64,000 bases of DNA, from the NCBI GenBank assembly GCA_037447655.1, contig JBBHKE010001421.1, forward strand, positions 52,746 through 116,745. The letters are read 5' to 3'. The translations under genes were made by a program, and so were the position numbers. The stretch's first letter is position 1; each line of letters starts with the position of its first letter. Under the pieces are notes generated by a model, which was not told the origin of the DNA, did no database searches, and worked only from the letters and a program-made list of their open reading frames with translations. This document shows, piece by piece, positions 34,056 through 43,949 of the stretch. Source of the DNA: Zygnema cylindricum (lineage: Eukaryota > Streptophyta > Zygnematophyceae > Zygnematales > Zygnemataceae).

Positions 34056-35267
34056 TGTCATGCCGCATGGTATCGGACGCATGCGCGCACAATATTTTGC
34101 ATGCGTACACGATATCGCGCACGCACGCACAATATTGTGCTCGCACGCGCGATATTCTGCATGCGTGCACGATACGGTGCACGCACACGCGATATTGTGT
34201 CCACGCGCACGATATCGTGCACGTGTTCGCGATATTCGGCGTGCGCGTGATTTCATTCACACGCGCACGATATCATTCTCGCATGCACGATATTTTAGCG
34301 TGCGTGTATGATTTTCGGTCACACGTGCGACCGCGATTTATTTATGTTTGATGTGTACGCTATTCGCGTACACGTCTAATAGAACACATACTAATTTCGT
34401 GCGTGGTACCATGTCGTTTCGTGCGCAGGTACACATTTTTCAAGTATTTCGTGCGATACCATATATTTCGTGCGATATGTTTCGTTTCGTGCATACGCAC
34501 GCGATTTGGGGAGTATCGACGTGAAGTATCGTTTGGAGGCGTATCGCGATTTCCGGGCGACGCGTCGATTCATATGTTTATTTAAGTCGCGAACCCATGT
34601 AGGTTCGCGCATACATGTAGTTAGGGAGGGTTTTTACCCTCGGACAGTAGATTATGCGGAACGTGCGGCAGACAATGTTGGCCGCCTATTGGCCAACATT
34701 TTAAGTAGTTCTTTCATGTGAACTAGTCTAGACTTAGGTTAGGGTTTGCGTAGGCGTAGCGTAGCTAATACTTAGTCTATTTTCAGACTTAGAATTTCTA
34801 GCTTTTGGACAAGAACTTTCTCTTGGCGGCGGAGCTTTCTCTTGCTCTCTCTCTCACCGATTGCTCAAGTTTCCTCCTTTCTTTTGCTAGCTAGCTGTAG
34901 AGGCTAGATAGTTTACGTACACTCTCCTTTGTAATTCTGCCCACGCTTTTAATCCACGCGGCTCAAAGCCAAGTCCGGAAGGTTTCCCTCCAACTTGTGT
35001 CATTTTTGGGAAGTGGTGGATTGGAGTTCGTGTGGAGAAGCATCCGGATCCGGCTGCCCTTCCAACGGACAGCTAGACGGTTTGGGTGTTTGTTTTGTGT
35101 TGTTTGTATTTTCGGTTGGGAATGGAAGGGTGAATTTTGGCTGAATTTTGAGTTTTCCTTGTTTTTGGTTGGAATTATTTATTTTGCTTCGTTGCTTTCG
35201 TACGAGATAACTCTTGTAAAGAATACGTTGAAGACCCAAGAGCCTAGTGGCTACCTTGTGGCTTAGT
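34056..35267 (+). repeat. gypsy-2 left LTR (1212 bp, missing its last 191 bp)
   Basis: Matches 43950-45161 base for base except for a few substitutions (near 34289, 34324, 34925 and 34981). The right LTR continues for 191 more bases; here the sequence instead turns into TATTCTTGTCCAAAAGGC and the 5' untranslated region. Confidence 0.9.
34060..34345 (+). repeat. CpG-rich palindromic repeat array in gypsy-2 LTR
   Basis: About eleven degenerate units of the type GCACGATATCGTGC / GCGCACAATATTGTGC, spaced roughly 20-25 bases, with dozens of CpG sites and alternating purine/pyrimidine. Repeated identically in the right LTR (43954-44239). It lies in the promoter-side part of the LTR. Confidence 0.88.
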
Positions 35268-36680
35268 ATTCTTGTCCAAAAGGCTTCGCATTTCAAAGGC
35301 TTTTATTTGAATTAAATTATTAAAAATATCAAATTTATTTTATAAAAAGAAAAAAATATCACCTTTCATTTTCAGTTTTAATTCATAGCTTGGTCTCTTC
35401 TATTTTCTTTCCAAATTACATTTCGTTTTCAGTTTTGCTTTGAAATAAAAATATTACAAAATTAATTAATTTTATAAATTTTATTTTATAAAAAAAAAAA
35501 AAAAAAAAAAAAACATATTGTTTTTGTTTCCGCTATTTCTTTCTTTTAATCTTTGTCTCTTATTCTGTCACCACTATATTTCTTGGCTTTAGTGTTAAAC
35601 CTAAATTTTGTATCAAATTTAGGGTTAATCTGCAGAATTAGGGTTAATCTGCAGAATTAGGGTTTGGTGGCAGAATTAGGGTTTTGGCTGCAAAATTAGG
35701 GTTGCAGCATATTTAGGGTTTATTCCTTTTGATTCCAGTCCCTAGGTCGGTATCCTTTTATTCTTTGGCTGCAGATTTGGAGTCTTGGCCGTCTAGAGTT
35801 AGGGTTTGGCTTTGGAATTAGGGTTTTCCAAGTGGAATTAGGGTTGGCTGCCGGCTTTGGATTATTGTGGTCACAAGTTTGGCTGTATATCTAGAGTTTG
35901 AGCGGCCTCTTACTTTATTCTAACACACTTTCCCTATCTATCGTATTTGTGTGTCTTATTGTTTATTTTTCTTCCACCGAACGCTTTCTTCCTCTCCTCC
36001 CATTGATCCCCTAACATTCCACGGCATACATCTTCACGGTACGGACGGGTCTTGCGGAGGGTTATTTTGGAGACGTTGCTCGGAGGGAATTTTGTGGAGC
36101 GAATTTTATCACAGGGAGCTCTGCAAAACCCGACTTGTTTCGAACAAGTTCGGTTCACCCTTAGTGCTCACCAGAGCACTAAAGGTGTCTGTAAGTAGCC
36201 GATGCCTTGCGGGTGCAGGAGCGTTCCGATTTAGTGTGGACACTCGTGTAGGGGATCGGTGTGGAAGGGTTCCATCGTGAACCTTTCTTATTGAGCATTT
36301 GCATTTTCCAGCTTTCCCTGCATGCTATCTGGCCCTAAGTGGCCTTGGATTTTCGTGTGACTATCTGGAGTGGGATTTTTTGCTAGATCTTGCCGTGGGT
36401 GGCACTGTGTAGATCTTTTCCCGGCTGTGTTGTTTTAGATCTGCACCCTAGGGTGCCTGGATAGCAATTTTCTTGTTTTTATAGATCTGGCCCTTTGGCC
36501 TTGCCAACTGTTTGCAGGGTAGAGGTTTTGGTAAACCGGCTTCTTGCTAGATACGACCATCAGGTCTTGATAGTGACTGAGTGCGTTGACTGGACGAGTG
36601 GATTGGTTTGACACGTGTTGCATCTCGATTAGATCGTGCCAAACATTTCATTATTGTAGTCAGGGTTTTCCCCTTTGTTT
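35268..36680 (+). other. gypsy-2 5' untranslated region
   Basis: 1.4 kb without a long frame. Contains AT-rich sequence, a run of about 25 A at 35490-35514, nine TTAGGG-like boxes (35617-35848) and a T-rich region before gag. No standard primer binding site was recognised next to 35267. Confidence 0.65.
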
Positions 36681-39610
36681 ATGCCCACAGATTGGGATAA
36701 CCTTCATTATTTATCCGGGTCCACCCGAGGAGGTACACTGTATCGTCCTCCGCAGATAAATCCTTCGGGTTTTCCCGAATTGTGGACCACATCCGATCCG
36801 ATTACGGATCAGAGATCGCCGTCAGTGCGGTCTGGTCTCACATCTACGTCATCTCTGTCCTCGGTTTCATGTAGGTCACAACTAGAGGGGACCAAAGAAG
36901 ACTTCCTAGAGGAAACCTTTCCTACTCCTCACACTCGTAGGTTCCCTGCCAGCCCAGCTTTGGCACAACCGGCCCATCCTTCCCTTTACGACATGGCTTC
37001 CTCTTCCGAGGGATCCATGGGAAGGATGCAATTCTGCTTTTCCGGATTAAAGGACACCATGTCCTTGTCGCATTTCCGTATGTTATACGATACGGAAATG
37101 AGGGATTTAGCATTTAGATATCAGGATAGGTTTGACCTCCGTGTCGCTTTTTCCCTTCTCAGTCGATACCTTCGTGGTACGGCCCTCACACTCGACACTC
37201 GCAAGTACGAGGATGTGTTTGCGATGACAGAGTTCGTGGCTCCCTTTGCGGGGTTACCAGAAGTCTTAGGCCAAGTGGATATCCCATATCAGGCACCAAG
37301 ACTTGCGGTATTAGATGCCAATGGGGACGAGTTGTATCCAGCTATCCCCGAAATCCCTCGTCAGTATGCAGTGGCTGCCCGAGCGGCGGTCCCGGCTAGA
37401 GCGGGGGGCACCATTCCCTTACGTGACCCTCTCTCAGTCATGTTTGACATACTCCAAGAGGAGTACCGGATGCAAAACCCGGATCAGATCAAAGAGTTAA
37501 TGAACTTCGAGCGTAGGCCAGGTGAAACTGCCCCTGCCTTGCGAGCTCGGATGGAAACTCTGCGGGAAGCATTACCGGACCTCATGTCCGATGCGGAGGC
37601 TGTCCAAAAATTTGTGGGACAGTTTCCAGGTCCATCAAAGAGGTTTATCCAAAACCACCTCAGTCAGATGTATGGACTGAAATTCACCTTTGAGCAAGCG
37701 GCTCAATACGCGGTAGAGTATGAGATGCAGACCTCGTGGTGGGACGCCCATGAGCGTTCCAAACCTCCTCACAGAGAGCCGGTCAATCCATCTCCTCCAC
37801 CACCTAAAAACCCATGGCCTCCTAATAGGCCACAGAAGACGCCCGCCATGGGAACTCCACCCGTTAGTCCCGGAAACCGAATGTGTTTTCGATGTGGAAA
37901 AACCGGGCACGATGCTCGCATGTGTCCTGACAAGGCGGCCACTTGCACCCATTGTCACCAAACGGGACATTATGTCCATCGGTGCCACATCAAGGACCCT
38001 AATTTCACCTATCAAAATCAGATCAAGAACGGCGGAATTCCGGCCCGTTCCGCGAAACCCGTCACTCCACCTAAAGAGACCGGGAAAGAGGAAGCTCCCC
38101 CTAAGATCTCTCGTAGAGAGAGAGAAAAGGCCGAGCTTCAAGCCACAATGGCGGCCATGATGAAAGAGCAATTCGCAGCTTTCATGGCGGAAATGAAACC
38201 CCAGTTTACTGGGATGGCTAGGACAGTTGTCCACATGCCGTCGTTGGCCGGGCGAACCCTTCGGGATCTCATCGTTCAACAACGGGTTGCCACATTTGAA
38301 AAGGGCTCAGCAGACCATAACCGAGTGGGCAAATTACAAAATTCTCGTGTCCCACTCTCATTTGGAAAAGAGCCTTTGCCTTCCCTACCGGTCACAGTTC
38401 ATACCATCGCGGCAGAGGCACTAACCATATTGGATGGCACTATTAATGATGCTCATCGGGTAAAGGAGCGATTAAGTATTCTTTCCGCAATGTTGGAGGA
38501 TGTACCGAAAGCCCTTCCCCTCGTTGATGAGGTCGGAGCAGCAGCCGCTTTGAGGGCTCTGCAGTTGAACCGCAGTCTGTCGGCGGTTCAACCCGTGACT
38601 ACGGAAGAGCGTCGTAATCTCGATCCCCATATCAGTTTCCTTGATAACTCACGGGGATCATTCTCGGTGAACGGTGTTCACCCCACTCTTCCTCTCATGG
38701 ACTACGGGGCCAAACCCGTGATCCTCGGATCCGGATTTGCGCTCAAGCTTGGTCTGACAGCAGACAAGCTTCAGGCGACTACTACCCGCCTTCTTACTTC
38801 CGCTGGGACCACGGAGCCGGTCCTCGGAATCACAAAGGACCCGCTCATCTTTCGGTTTGAGACAGGAAGCGAAAATGAGTCCGTTGAAATTGCTGTTAGA
38901 GCATTAGTCACTAAATGTGACGACTATGAGTGTTTGGTGGGTCAAGACGTTATATTCCGAATTGGCGGTGGTGTGGACATGCACGACCAAACATTTTCTT
39001 ACCGACCAACACACTTTCCGGAGCGCAAAATATGCCTCCCTCTCATTTCAGCCCGCCGACCTTTGCCCACTATGGCTCACTCGGCTACGGCTCTTCCCGC
39101 ATTTTTAGGGAACTCCGTTGGGGAGGAAATTTTCCACTCTCTTTCGGCCGAAGAAATTATACCGGATAGTTCCCCCTTTCCCGAACTCTTTGCGGAACCG
39201 GGTTTTCTTATTAATTCTCACACATTTGACAGTATTTATAAGTCCACATTATCTATTCCATTGACGCCTATCCCTCCTATACCTACAGTGGCAACCGATC
39301 CTTCGGGTTTCCTCCCAATCAGTTGGAAGCCCGTACAACTGAGTCCTCATACAGACGGGGTCGTTATATTAGATCTATTCGCTGGGATCGGCACTTCCCT
39401 ATTGTCATGTTTACGGAATGGTCTCCTCATCCGTCACTACTATGCAGTAGAAATTGATGCATTAGCTAGGAAGGCACAATTGCACCACTGTAATCTTCTG
39501 CATTCACGGTATCCACACTTGTTTCCAAAGTCAGCCTTTCTACACATGCACACTGCTCTTCCACAAGACATCCGCATCCTTAGTAATCATCATCTCCGGG
39601 ATGTCGAACC
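36681..39610 (+). CDS. gypsy-2 ORF1: gag, protease-like region and DNMT motifs I-II
   Basis: First ATG at 36681; the frame runs to 39713. Residues about 130-380 are gag-like (QEEYRMQNPDQIKELMNF, QNHLSQMYGLKF). Two zinc knuckles start at residue 402 (CFRCGKTGHDARMC, CTHCHQTGHYVHRC). A Lys/Glu-rich helix follows. A retropepsin-like stretch reads PLMDYGAKPVILG, with Tyr where Ser/Thr is usual in DSG/DTG. From residue 894 a C5-methyltransferase begins: motif I ILDLFAGIGTS (cofactor binding) and motif II YYAVEIDALARK. The methyltransferase continues in the -1 frame after about 39615; frame-1 residues after that are not the real continuation. Confidence 0.88.
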
Positions 39611-39613
39611 GAT

Positions 39614-42520
39614 AGTCTTGTTTTCGGAGGGTGGGAGTGTCAAGGCATGTCTCGGGCCGGCAAAGGTCTTGGTTTGGCGGATCCCCGTACCAAATTGTTT
39701 TTTGAGCTTTTGAGGGTCCTTCGTTTTCTTCAAACCATGGCCAAGCCTGTCGGATACATTTTAGAGAACGTCGCCGCTTATAATGATCCTCGGCCAACAG
39801 TTCTGGCTGACTATAAGCGCATAGAACATCTTATCGGACCCCCGCTAATTATTGATGCCGCTCGGCATGGGTCCTTGGCACATCGGGTTCGCTCCAAATG
39901 GACGAACCTAATCGATGTTGGTCGTCTTCGTGAGGCTAATTTGTCGGTACGACCTCCGACTATAGACATTACGACCGCTTTGCTTCCCTTCCACCAAGTC
40001 CAATCTTGTGTCCAATCTGACTACCCTCCGAATTACAACATTAATGTTCCTGGCCAGCCCCTCAAGGTGCTTCCTACTTTAGTGTCTTACCCTAATTCCC
40101 ATGCATACTCTCATAACGGTCCAGGCATGCTCCGGAATAATGTCACTGGAGAGTTAGAGGAGCCTACTGCCACAGAACGGGAACATCTCATGCATTTTAT
40201 TCCAGGCACGACTGCGGCCCCCGGCCTTACGGATAGACAGCGTTGCACTTTGTTGGGTAGGGTCATGGATCCTCAATCTTTATCATTTGTCTTAGGTCTC
40301 GGCCTTGCAGCTGGTCGCTACGCACAGAATCACCCCGTGCAACCAGCTGGGGGGGGGAATATAGCGGCTCCTTCACGGCTTGTTTCCTCTCGCACCTCTC
40401 CTAGTCTAAAGGGAAATCCATTTCAGTTTTTTCTCTTCCCTTCTCTCACACCGGCGGTTAAGGACATCTCCATCTATGATTTCCTCAACCCCAGTCATAT
40501 GTCTTGGGAAATCCCGGCCTATACAGCCGTTCAATCCACAATTTCATCGTTTCTTGGCCCTCCACCGCACTGGACAGCTGCATTTCCGACGCGTAGCTGG
40601 CACCATTGGGTGAATTGCTTGCAGCAAACTCCGGTAAAATACGAGTTAGGCCACTCACTCATCGCCGATGAGCAAATTGCATTTGCTCAGGCAATGGAAG
40701 CTTTCACTATTAAGAGTCCGGAGACGCCCAAGTGGAAGTTCGGTTCCAGTCTCACAATGGCGGAACAGGCACTATTAAGTGACACAGTCACCCGTCATAT
40801 AGATGCGTTTGCTTTCTCCATGAATGACCTTGGACGTCATTCTACTTACAAAATGTCTATCGACCTTGAAGACGATCGACCTATCTTTAAGCCGAAACAC
40901 CGTCTCTCTGAAATGGAATGGGAGATGGTGGACAAAAGATGCGCTGAATTGGAAGAAGCCGGTCTAATCTATCGGTCGGATTCCACCTTTGCCGCCCCCA
41001 CAGTCATGCCTAGGAAGAAAGATTCCGACGGAAATTTTACTGAGCGAAGAATGTGTGGGGACTATCGAGAGCTCAATGCTCGGACCGTTCAAGACCGCCA
41101 CCCTATGCCTCTAGCGGAGGAAATATTTGACCATGTAGGTGGTGCAAAGTTCTTTAGCATTCTTGACTTGCGTCAAGGGTTTAACCAGATTGAAATCGAG
41201 GAAAGAGATCGGCATAAAACTGCATTTTGGGGCAGTGATGGTCGGTGGGAATGGGCAGTCATGCCTTTCGGTCTTAAAAACGCACCCGCCGTGTTTCAAA
41301 AAGTCATGGATTCGGTGCTGGGTGGATGTAAATTTGCCCGGTGCTACATCGATGACTTGATAATCGCTTCCGCCACGGTCGAGGAACACGCCCGCCATAT
41401 TGAGTGGGTTCTCACCGAGTTGAAGAAAGTCGGGCTGAAGTGTCACCCAGCCAAGTGTACGTTCGGTGCGGAGGGAGTGCCCTACCTCGGCCATTTTATT
41501 TCGGCTGAGGGCATCACCCCCTTGGAAGCTAAGGTAGAGGCAATCACGAAATTGCCAGCTCCCACAGATCTCACTAGTCTGAGGGCTTTTCTCGGACTAG
41601 CCAATTATTACCGTCGGTTTGTACTAAATTTTAGTACGATTGCTTCTCCCCTCAATGACCTTCTCAAAAAAGAAGTGCCTTTTGTTTGGGGACCCGCCCA
41701 AGTAGAAGCGTTTCAAAAACTGAAAACCGCCCTCTCTAGCGCTCCCATTCTTCGACCTCCTAACCACAAGCTTCCCTTTTGCCTACAAACCGATTTCGGG
41801 AAGCCAGGCATTGCGGCTATTTTAACGCAAAGAGAGTTGAATGGAGAGGAATACGTAGTGGCATACGCTAGCCGGAGCAATAACCGAGCTGAATCTAATT
41901 ACAGTAGTTATGAGGGTGAATGTCTCGCCGCGGTATGGGGTATTGTTCATTTTCGACATTATCTTTACGGCAAGCCATTCACGCTCCTAACTGATCATCA
42001 ACCCCTTCATTGGTTGATGACCAACGATAAGCTTTCAGGGAAGCTTGCCCGATGGGCTTTAATTTTACAAGAGTACGACGTTGAGATCATCCATCGGCCC
42101 GGTTTGTTAAGCTTGAACGCCGACGGGATTTCTCGGAATCCACTACCCCGGACCACCGATAACGGTGTCCGGCAAGATTTCGACGAGGACGAGGTACCGG
42201 CCATGTCGGCTGGTTCCTATATCACTTACTGTCTTTCTTCTATTACTCATCCTCGACCAGCCACAGATCCGTGGCGCGACGGCCCATTAATCCTCTTCCT
42301 CTCCTCTCAAACATTTCGGCCCGGTACTACCGCCGAGGAAGAAGACCGAGTAAAGAAACGAGCCAAAAACTATTTGTGGCTCGGCGGATCTTTAGTTCGA
42401 TTGTTGGCGGACAGCATTCATCGGCATGTTCCCCGGCCAACCGAGCGCTTGTCTTTGATTGAGCAAATACATACCGAGCTTGGCCATTACGGGACCAAGC
42501 GTACTTTGAGCCTTGTATAG
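39614..42520 (+). CDS. gypsy-2 ORF2: DNMT catalytic part, RT, RNase H
   Basis: DNMT continues with motif IV FGGWECQGMSRAGKG (catalytic Cys codon 39638-39640; Pro of the usual PCQ is Glu here). Numbering from the Met at 39647, motif VI ENV is at residues 40-42, motif VIII HRVRSKWTN at 79-87 and motif IX/X TATEREHLMHF with RCTLLGRVMD at 174-208. RT follows, with YRELNARTVQDRHPMP, FSILDLRQGFNQI and catalytic YIDD at residue 567. RNase H has LQTDFGKPGIAAIL. The integrase His pair HTELGHYG is at the end. TAG at 42518 splits off the remaining integrase. A DNMT that joins RT in one polyprotein could methylate the element's own DNA (inference). Confidence 0.9.
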   Translation, partial: SLVFGGWECQGMSRAGKGLGLADPRTKLFFELLRVLRFLQTMAKPVGYILENVAAYNDPRPTVLADYKRIEHLIGPPLIIDAARHGSLAHRVRSKWTNLIDVGRLREANLSVRPPTIDITTALLPFHQVQSCVQSDYPPNYNINVPGQPLKVLPTLVSYPNSHAYSHNGPGMLRNNVTGELEEPTATEREHLMHFIPGTTAAPGLTDRQRCTLLGRVMDPQSLSFVLGLGLAAGRYAQNHPVQPAGGGNIAAPSRLVSSRTSPSLKGNPFQFFLFPSLTPAVKDISIYDFLNPSHMSWEIPAYTAVQSTISSFLGPPPHWTAAFPTRSWHHWVNCLQQTPVKYELGHSLIADEQIAFAQAMEAFTIKSPETPKWKFGSSLTMAEQALLSDTVTRHIDAFAFSMNDLGRHSTYKMSIDLEDDRPIFKPKHRLSEMEWEMVDKRCAELEEAGLIYRSDSTFAAPTVMPRKKDSDGNFTERRMCGDYRELNARTVQDRHPMPLAEEIFDHVGGAKFFSILDLRQGFNQIEIEERDRHKTAFWGSDGRWEWAVMPFGLKNAPAVFQKVMDSVLGGCKFARCYIDDLIIASATVEEHARHIEWVLTELKKVGLKCHPAKCTFGAEGVPYLGHFISAEGITPLEAKVEAITKLPAPTDLTSLRAFLGLANYYRRFVLNFSTIASPLNDLLKKEVPFVWGPAQVEAFQKLKTALSSAPILRPPNHKLPFCLQTDFGKPGIAAILTQRELNGEEYVVAYASRSNNRAESNYSSYEGECLAAVWGIVHFRHYLYGKPFTLLTDHQPLHWLMTNDKLSGKLARWALILQEYDVEIIHRPGLLSLNADGISRNPLPRTTDNGVRQDFDEDEVPAMSAGSYITYCLSSITHPRPATDPWRDGPLILFLSSQTFRPGTTAEEEDRVKKRAKNYLWLGGSLVRLLADSIHRHVPRPTERLSLIEQIHTELGHYGTKRTLSLV

Positions 42521-43741
42521 GCACGCTATTGGTGGTCCGGAATGCAAGCAGATGTGGCGGCCATTCTCCACAAATGCGCCACATGCAACCGGTTACGCAC
42601 CTCTTTCTCTAATCGGCAGGTGTCTCTGCAGCCATTGCCCATCCGAGGATTGTTTTATCGCTGGTCCGTGGATCTCGCCGGACCGTTTCCCTTATCTCGA
42701 AAAGGGAAACAATATATTATTATAATGATTGAAAATTTTAGCAAATGGGTAGAGGTGGTCGCTCTTCCCCACAAGACCGCTAAATTGACCATTGCTGCTT
42801 TTAAAGAGCACGTCCTCATGCGTTATGGAGCTCCGGCGGAGGTTCTCACGGACCAAGGTACAGAGTTCCGCGGGGAATTTCAAGAGATGTTGGATGAATC
42901 TTTAATTGATCATCGTCGGACGAGTCGTGATCACCCACAAGCCGATGGCTTGGCGGAACGAGCTGTCCAAACTTTCAAGCGGGCTCTTCGAAAGCATTGT
43001 TTGGAGAAACACATCTCTGTTTGGGACGAATCCTTGGGCTATATTACCATGGGGTACCGGATGTCCGTACAAGCTAGTTTGGCTAATTTCAGCCCGTACT
43101 ATATTCTCTTCGGTCGAGCACCCTTGCTTGGTCGGAATATTCAGAAAGCAGCAAGTTTACCATTGCCTCTAATGTCTGAGACCATATTCTTGGAAGAACT
43201 AACTCGCCGTGCTTTGCTTTTCGCCCGTGAGATGCCCATGGCTTTTGATAATTTGCAGATTGCCCAACATCGGGATACTTTGCGGTTCGCCACCACGCGA
43301 AGTGGCAGTTACAAGCCTCAACAGAAATCTTACCAAGTCGGGGATTACGTGTACCTTCGACGACAATCTTTCGACACTTTGGACACCGATGTTTCACCAC
43401 ACATTCTTCGTGTGGTGGAAATGGATGCTAATGGGATGTTGAGTTTGCAGGGTGCGGATACAAGGATAATTCGAGAGCATTCGAAGAACTGTGCACCTTG
43501 TTACTTACCGGATTTGTCACAGGATATGGATCCAATGAGGATGCCAATCACAGAGGCGACAGAATGTACCATTTGCAGGCGAACAGACGGCGAGACTTCC
43601 ATGCTCTTGTGCGACCATTGTAACCAAGGGTTCCACATGGAGTGTTTAGTTCCTCCATTGACTGCTGTGCCAGGTGGCCATTGGTTTTGCCATGGCTGTC
43701 GTGAGCTGCCAGCGGTTTTGACCAGCTCCTACGCAGGCTAA
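42521..43741 (+). CDS. gypsy-2 integrase with C-terminal PHD finger
   Basis: Same frame as ORF2 after one TAG. Starts ARYWWSGM and CATCNR, the end of the integrase zinc-binding domain. The DDE core reads VDLAGPFP, VLTDQGTEFRG and DHPQADGLAERAVQTFKRAL. A GPY/F-type region (YQVGDYVYLRR) follows. At 43565-43705 a C4HC3 PHD finger is complete: CTIC, LLCDHC, GFHMEC and WFCHGC. It sits where chromodomains occur in chromoviruses, so it may steer integration to particular histone marks (inference). Ends SSYAG, followed by a G-rich tract. Confidence 0.9.
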   Translation, partial: ARYWWSGMQADVAAILHKCATCNRLRTSFSNRQVSLQPLPIRGLFYRWSVDLAGPFPLSRKGKQYIIIMIENFSKWVEVVALPHKTAKLTIAAFKEHVLMRYGAPAEVLTDQGTEFRGEFQEMLDESLIDHRRTSRDHPQADGLAERAVQTFKRALRKHCLEKHISVWDESLGYITMGYRMSVQASLANFSPYYILFGRAPLLGRNIQKAASLPLPLMSETIFLEELTRRALLFAREMPMAFDNLQIAQHRDTLRFATTRSGSYKPQQKSYQVGDYVYLRRQSFDTLDTDVSPHILRVVEMDANGMLSLQGADTRIIREHSKNCAPCYLPDLSQDMDPMRMPITEATECTICRRTDGETSMLLCDHCNQGFHMECLVPPLTAVPGGHWFCHGCRELPAVLTSSYAG

Positions 43742-43756
43742 GGAGCTGGGGGGGGG
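43741..43756 (+). promoter_or_regulatory. gypsy-2 polypurine tract
   Basis: AGGAGCTGGGGGGGGG lies immediately before the 191-base segment (43757-43947) and looks like a polypurine tract. If so, reverse transcription would place an LTR start at AATTATAGG, which conflicts with the TGTC/GACA ends. Confidence 0.6.
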
Positions 43757-43947
43757 AATTATAGGATTCACTTATTGCTAAGGGAGTATTCTTCCCTTTT
43801 TATTCTTTCGCCATCTTCACCTATATTCTTTTGCATGTTGTATATACATTTTGACCATCTCATTCATTTTCGTTTGTATATATGTTTGGAGCATGACTTT
43901 GCTTGTTGGGATGCATGTTCGCTCTTTCTAGTCTCTCATGCACGACA
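43757..43947 (+). repeat. gypsy-2 displaced LTR segment (X)
   Basis: 191 bases identical, with two or three changes, to the last 191 bases of the right LTR (45163-45353), ending CATGCACGACA. It is joined to the right LTR by GC, giving GACA-GC-TGTC, which resembles an LTR-LTR circle junction. Confidence 0.88.
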
Positions 43948-43949
43948 GC

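Noticed and set aside
34060-34345. Regularly spaced palindromic repeats that look like a CRISPR array
   Set aside because: Units are degenerate, spacers are not unique, and the array lies in an LTR of a eukaryotic retrotransposon.
34021-34351. Several overlapping His/Arg/Thr/Cys-rich reading frames on both strands
   Set aside because: They are all products of the CpG palindromic array and occur again in the other LTR.
35490-35514. Poly-A run as a sign of a retroposed transcript
   Set aside because: It is internal to the gypsy-2 leader, with no target duplication or upstream gene copy.
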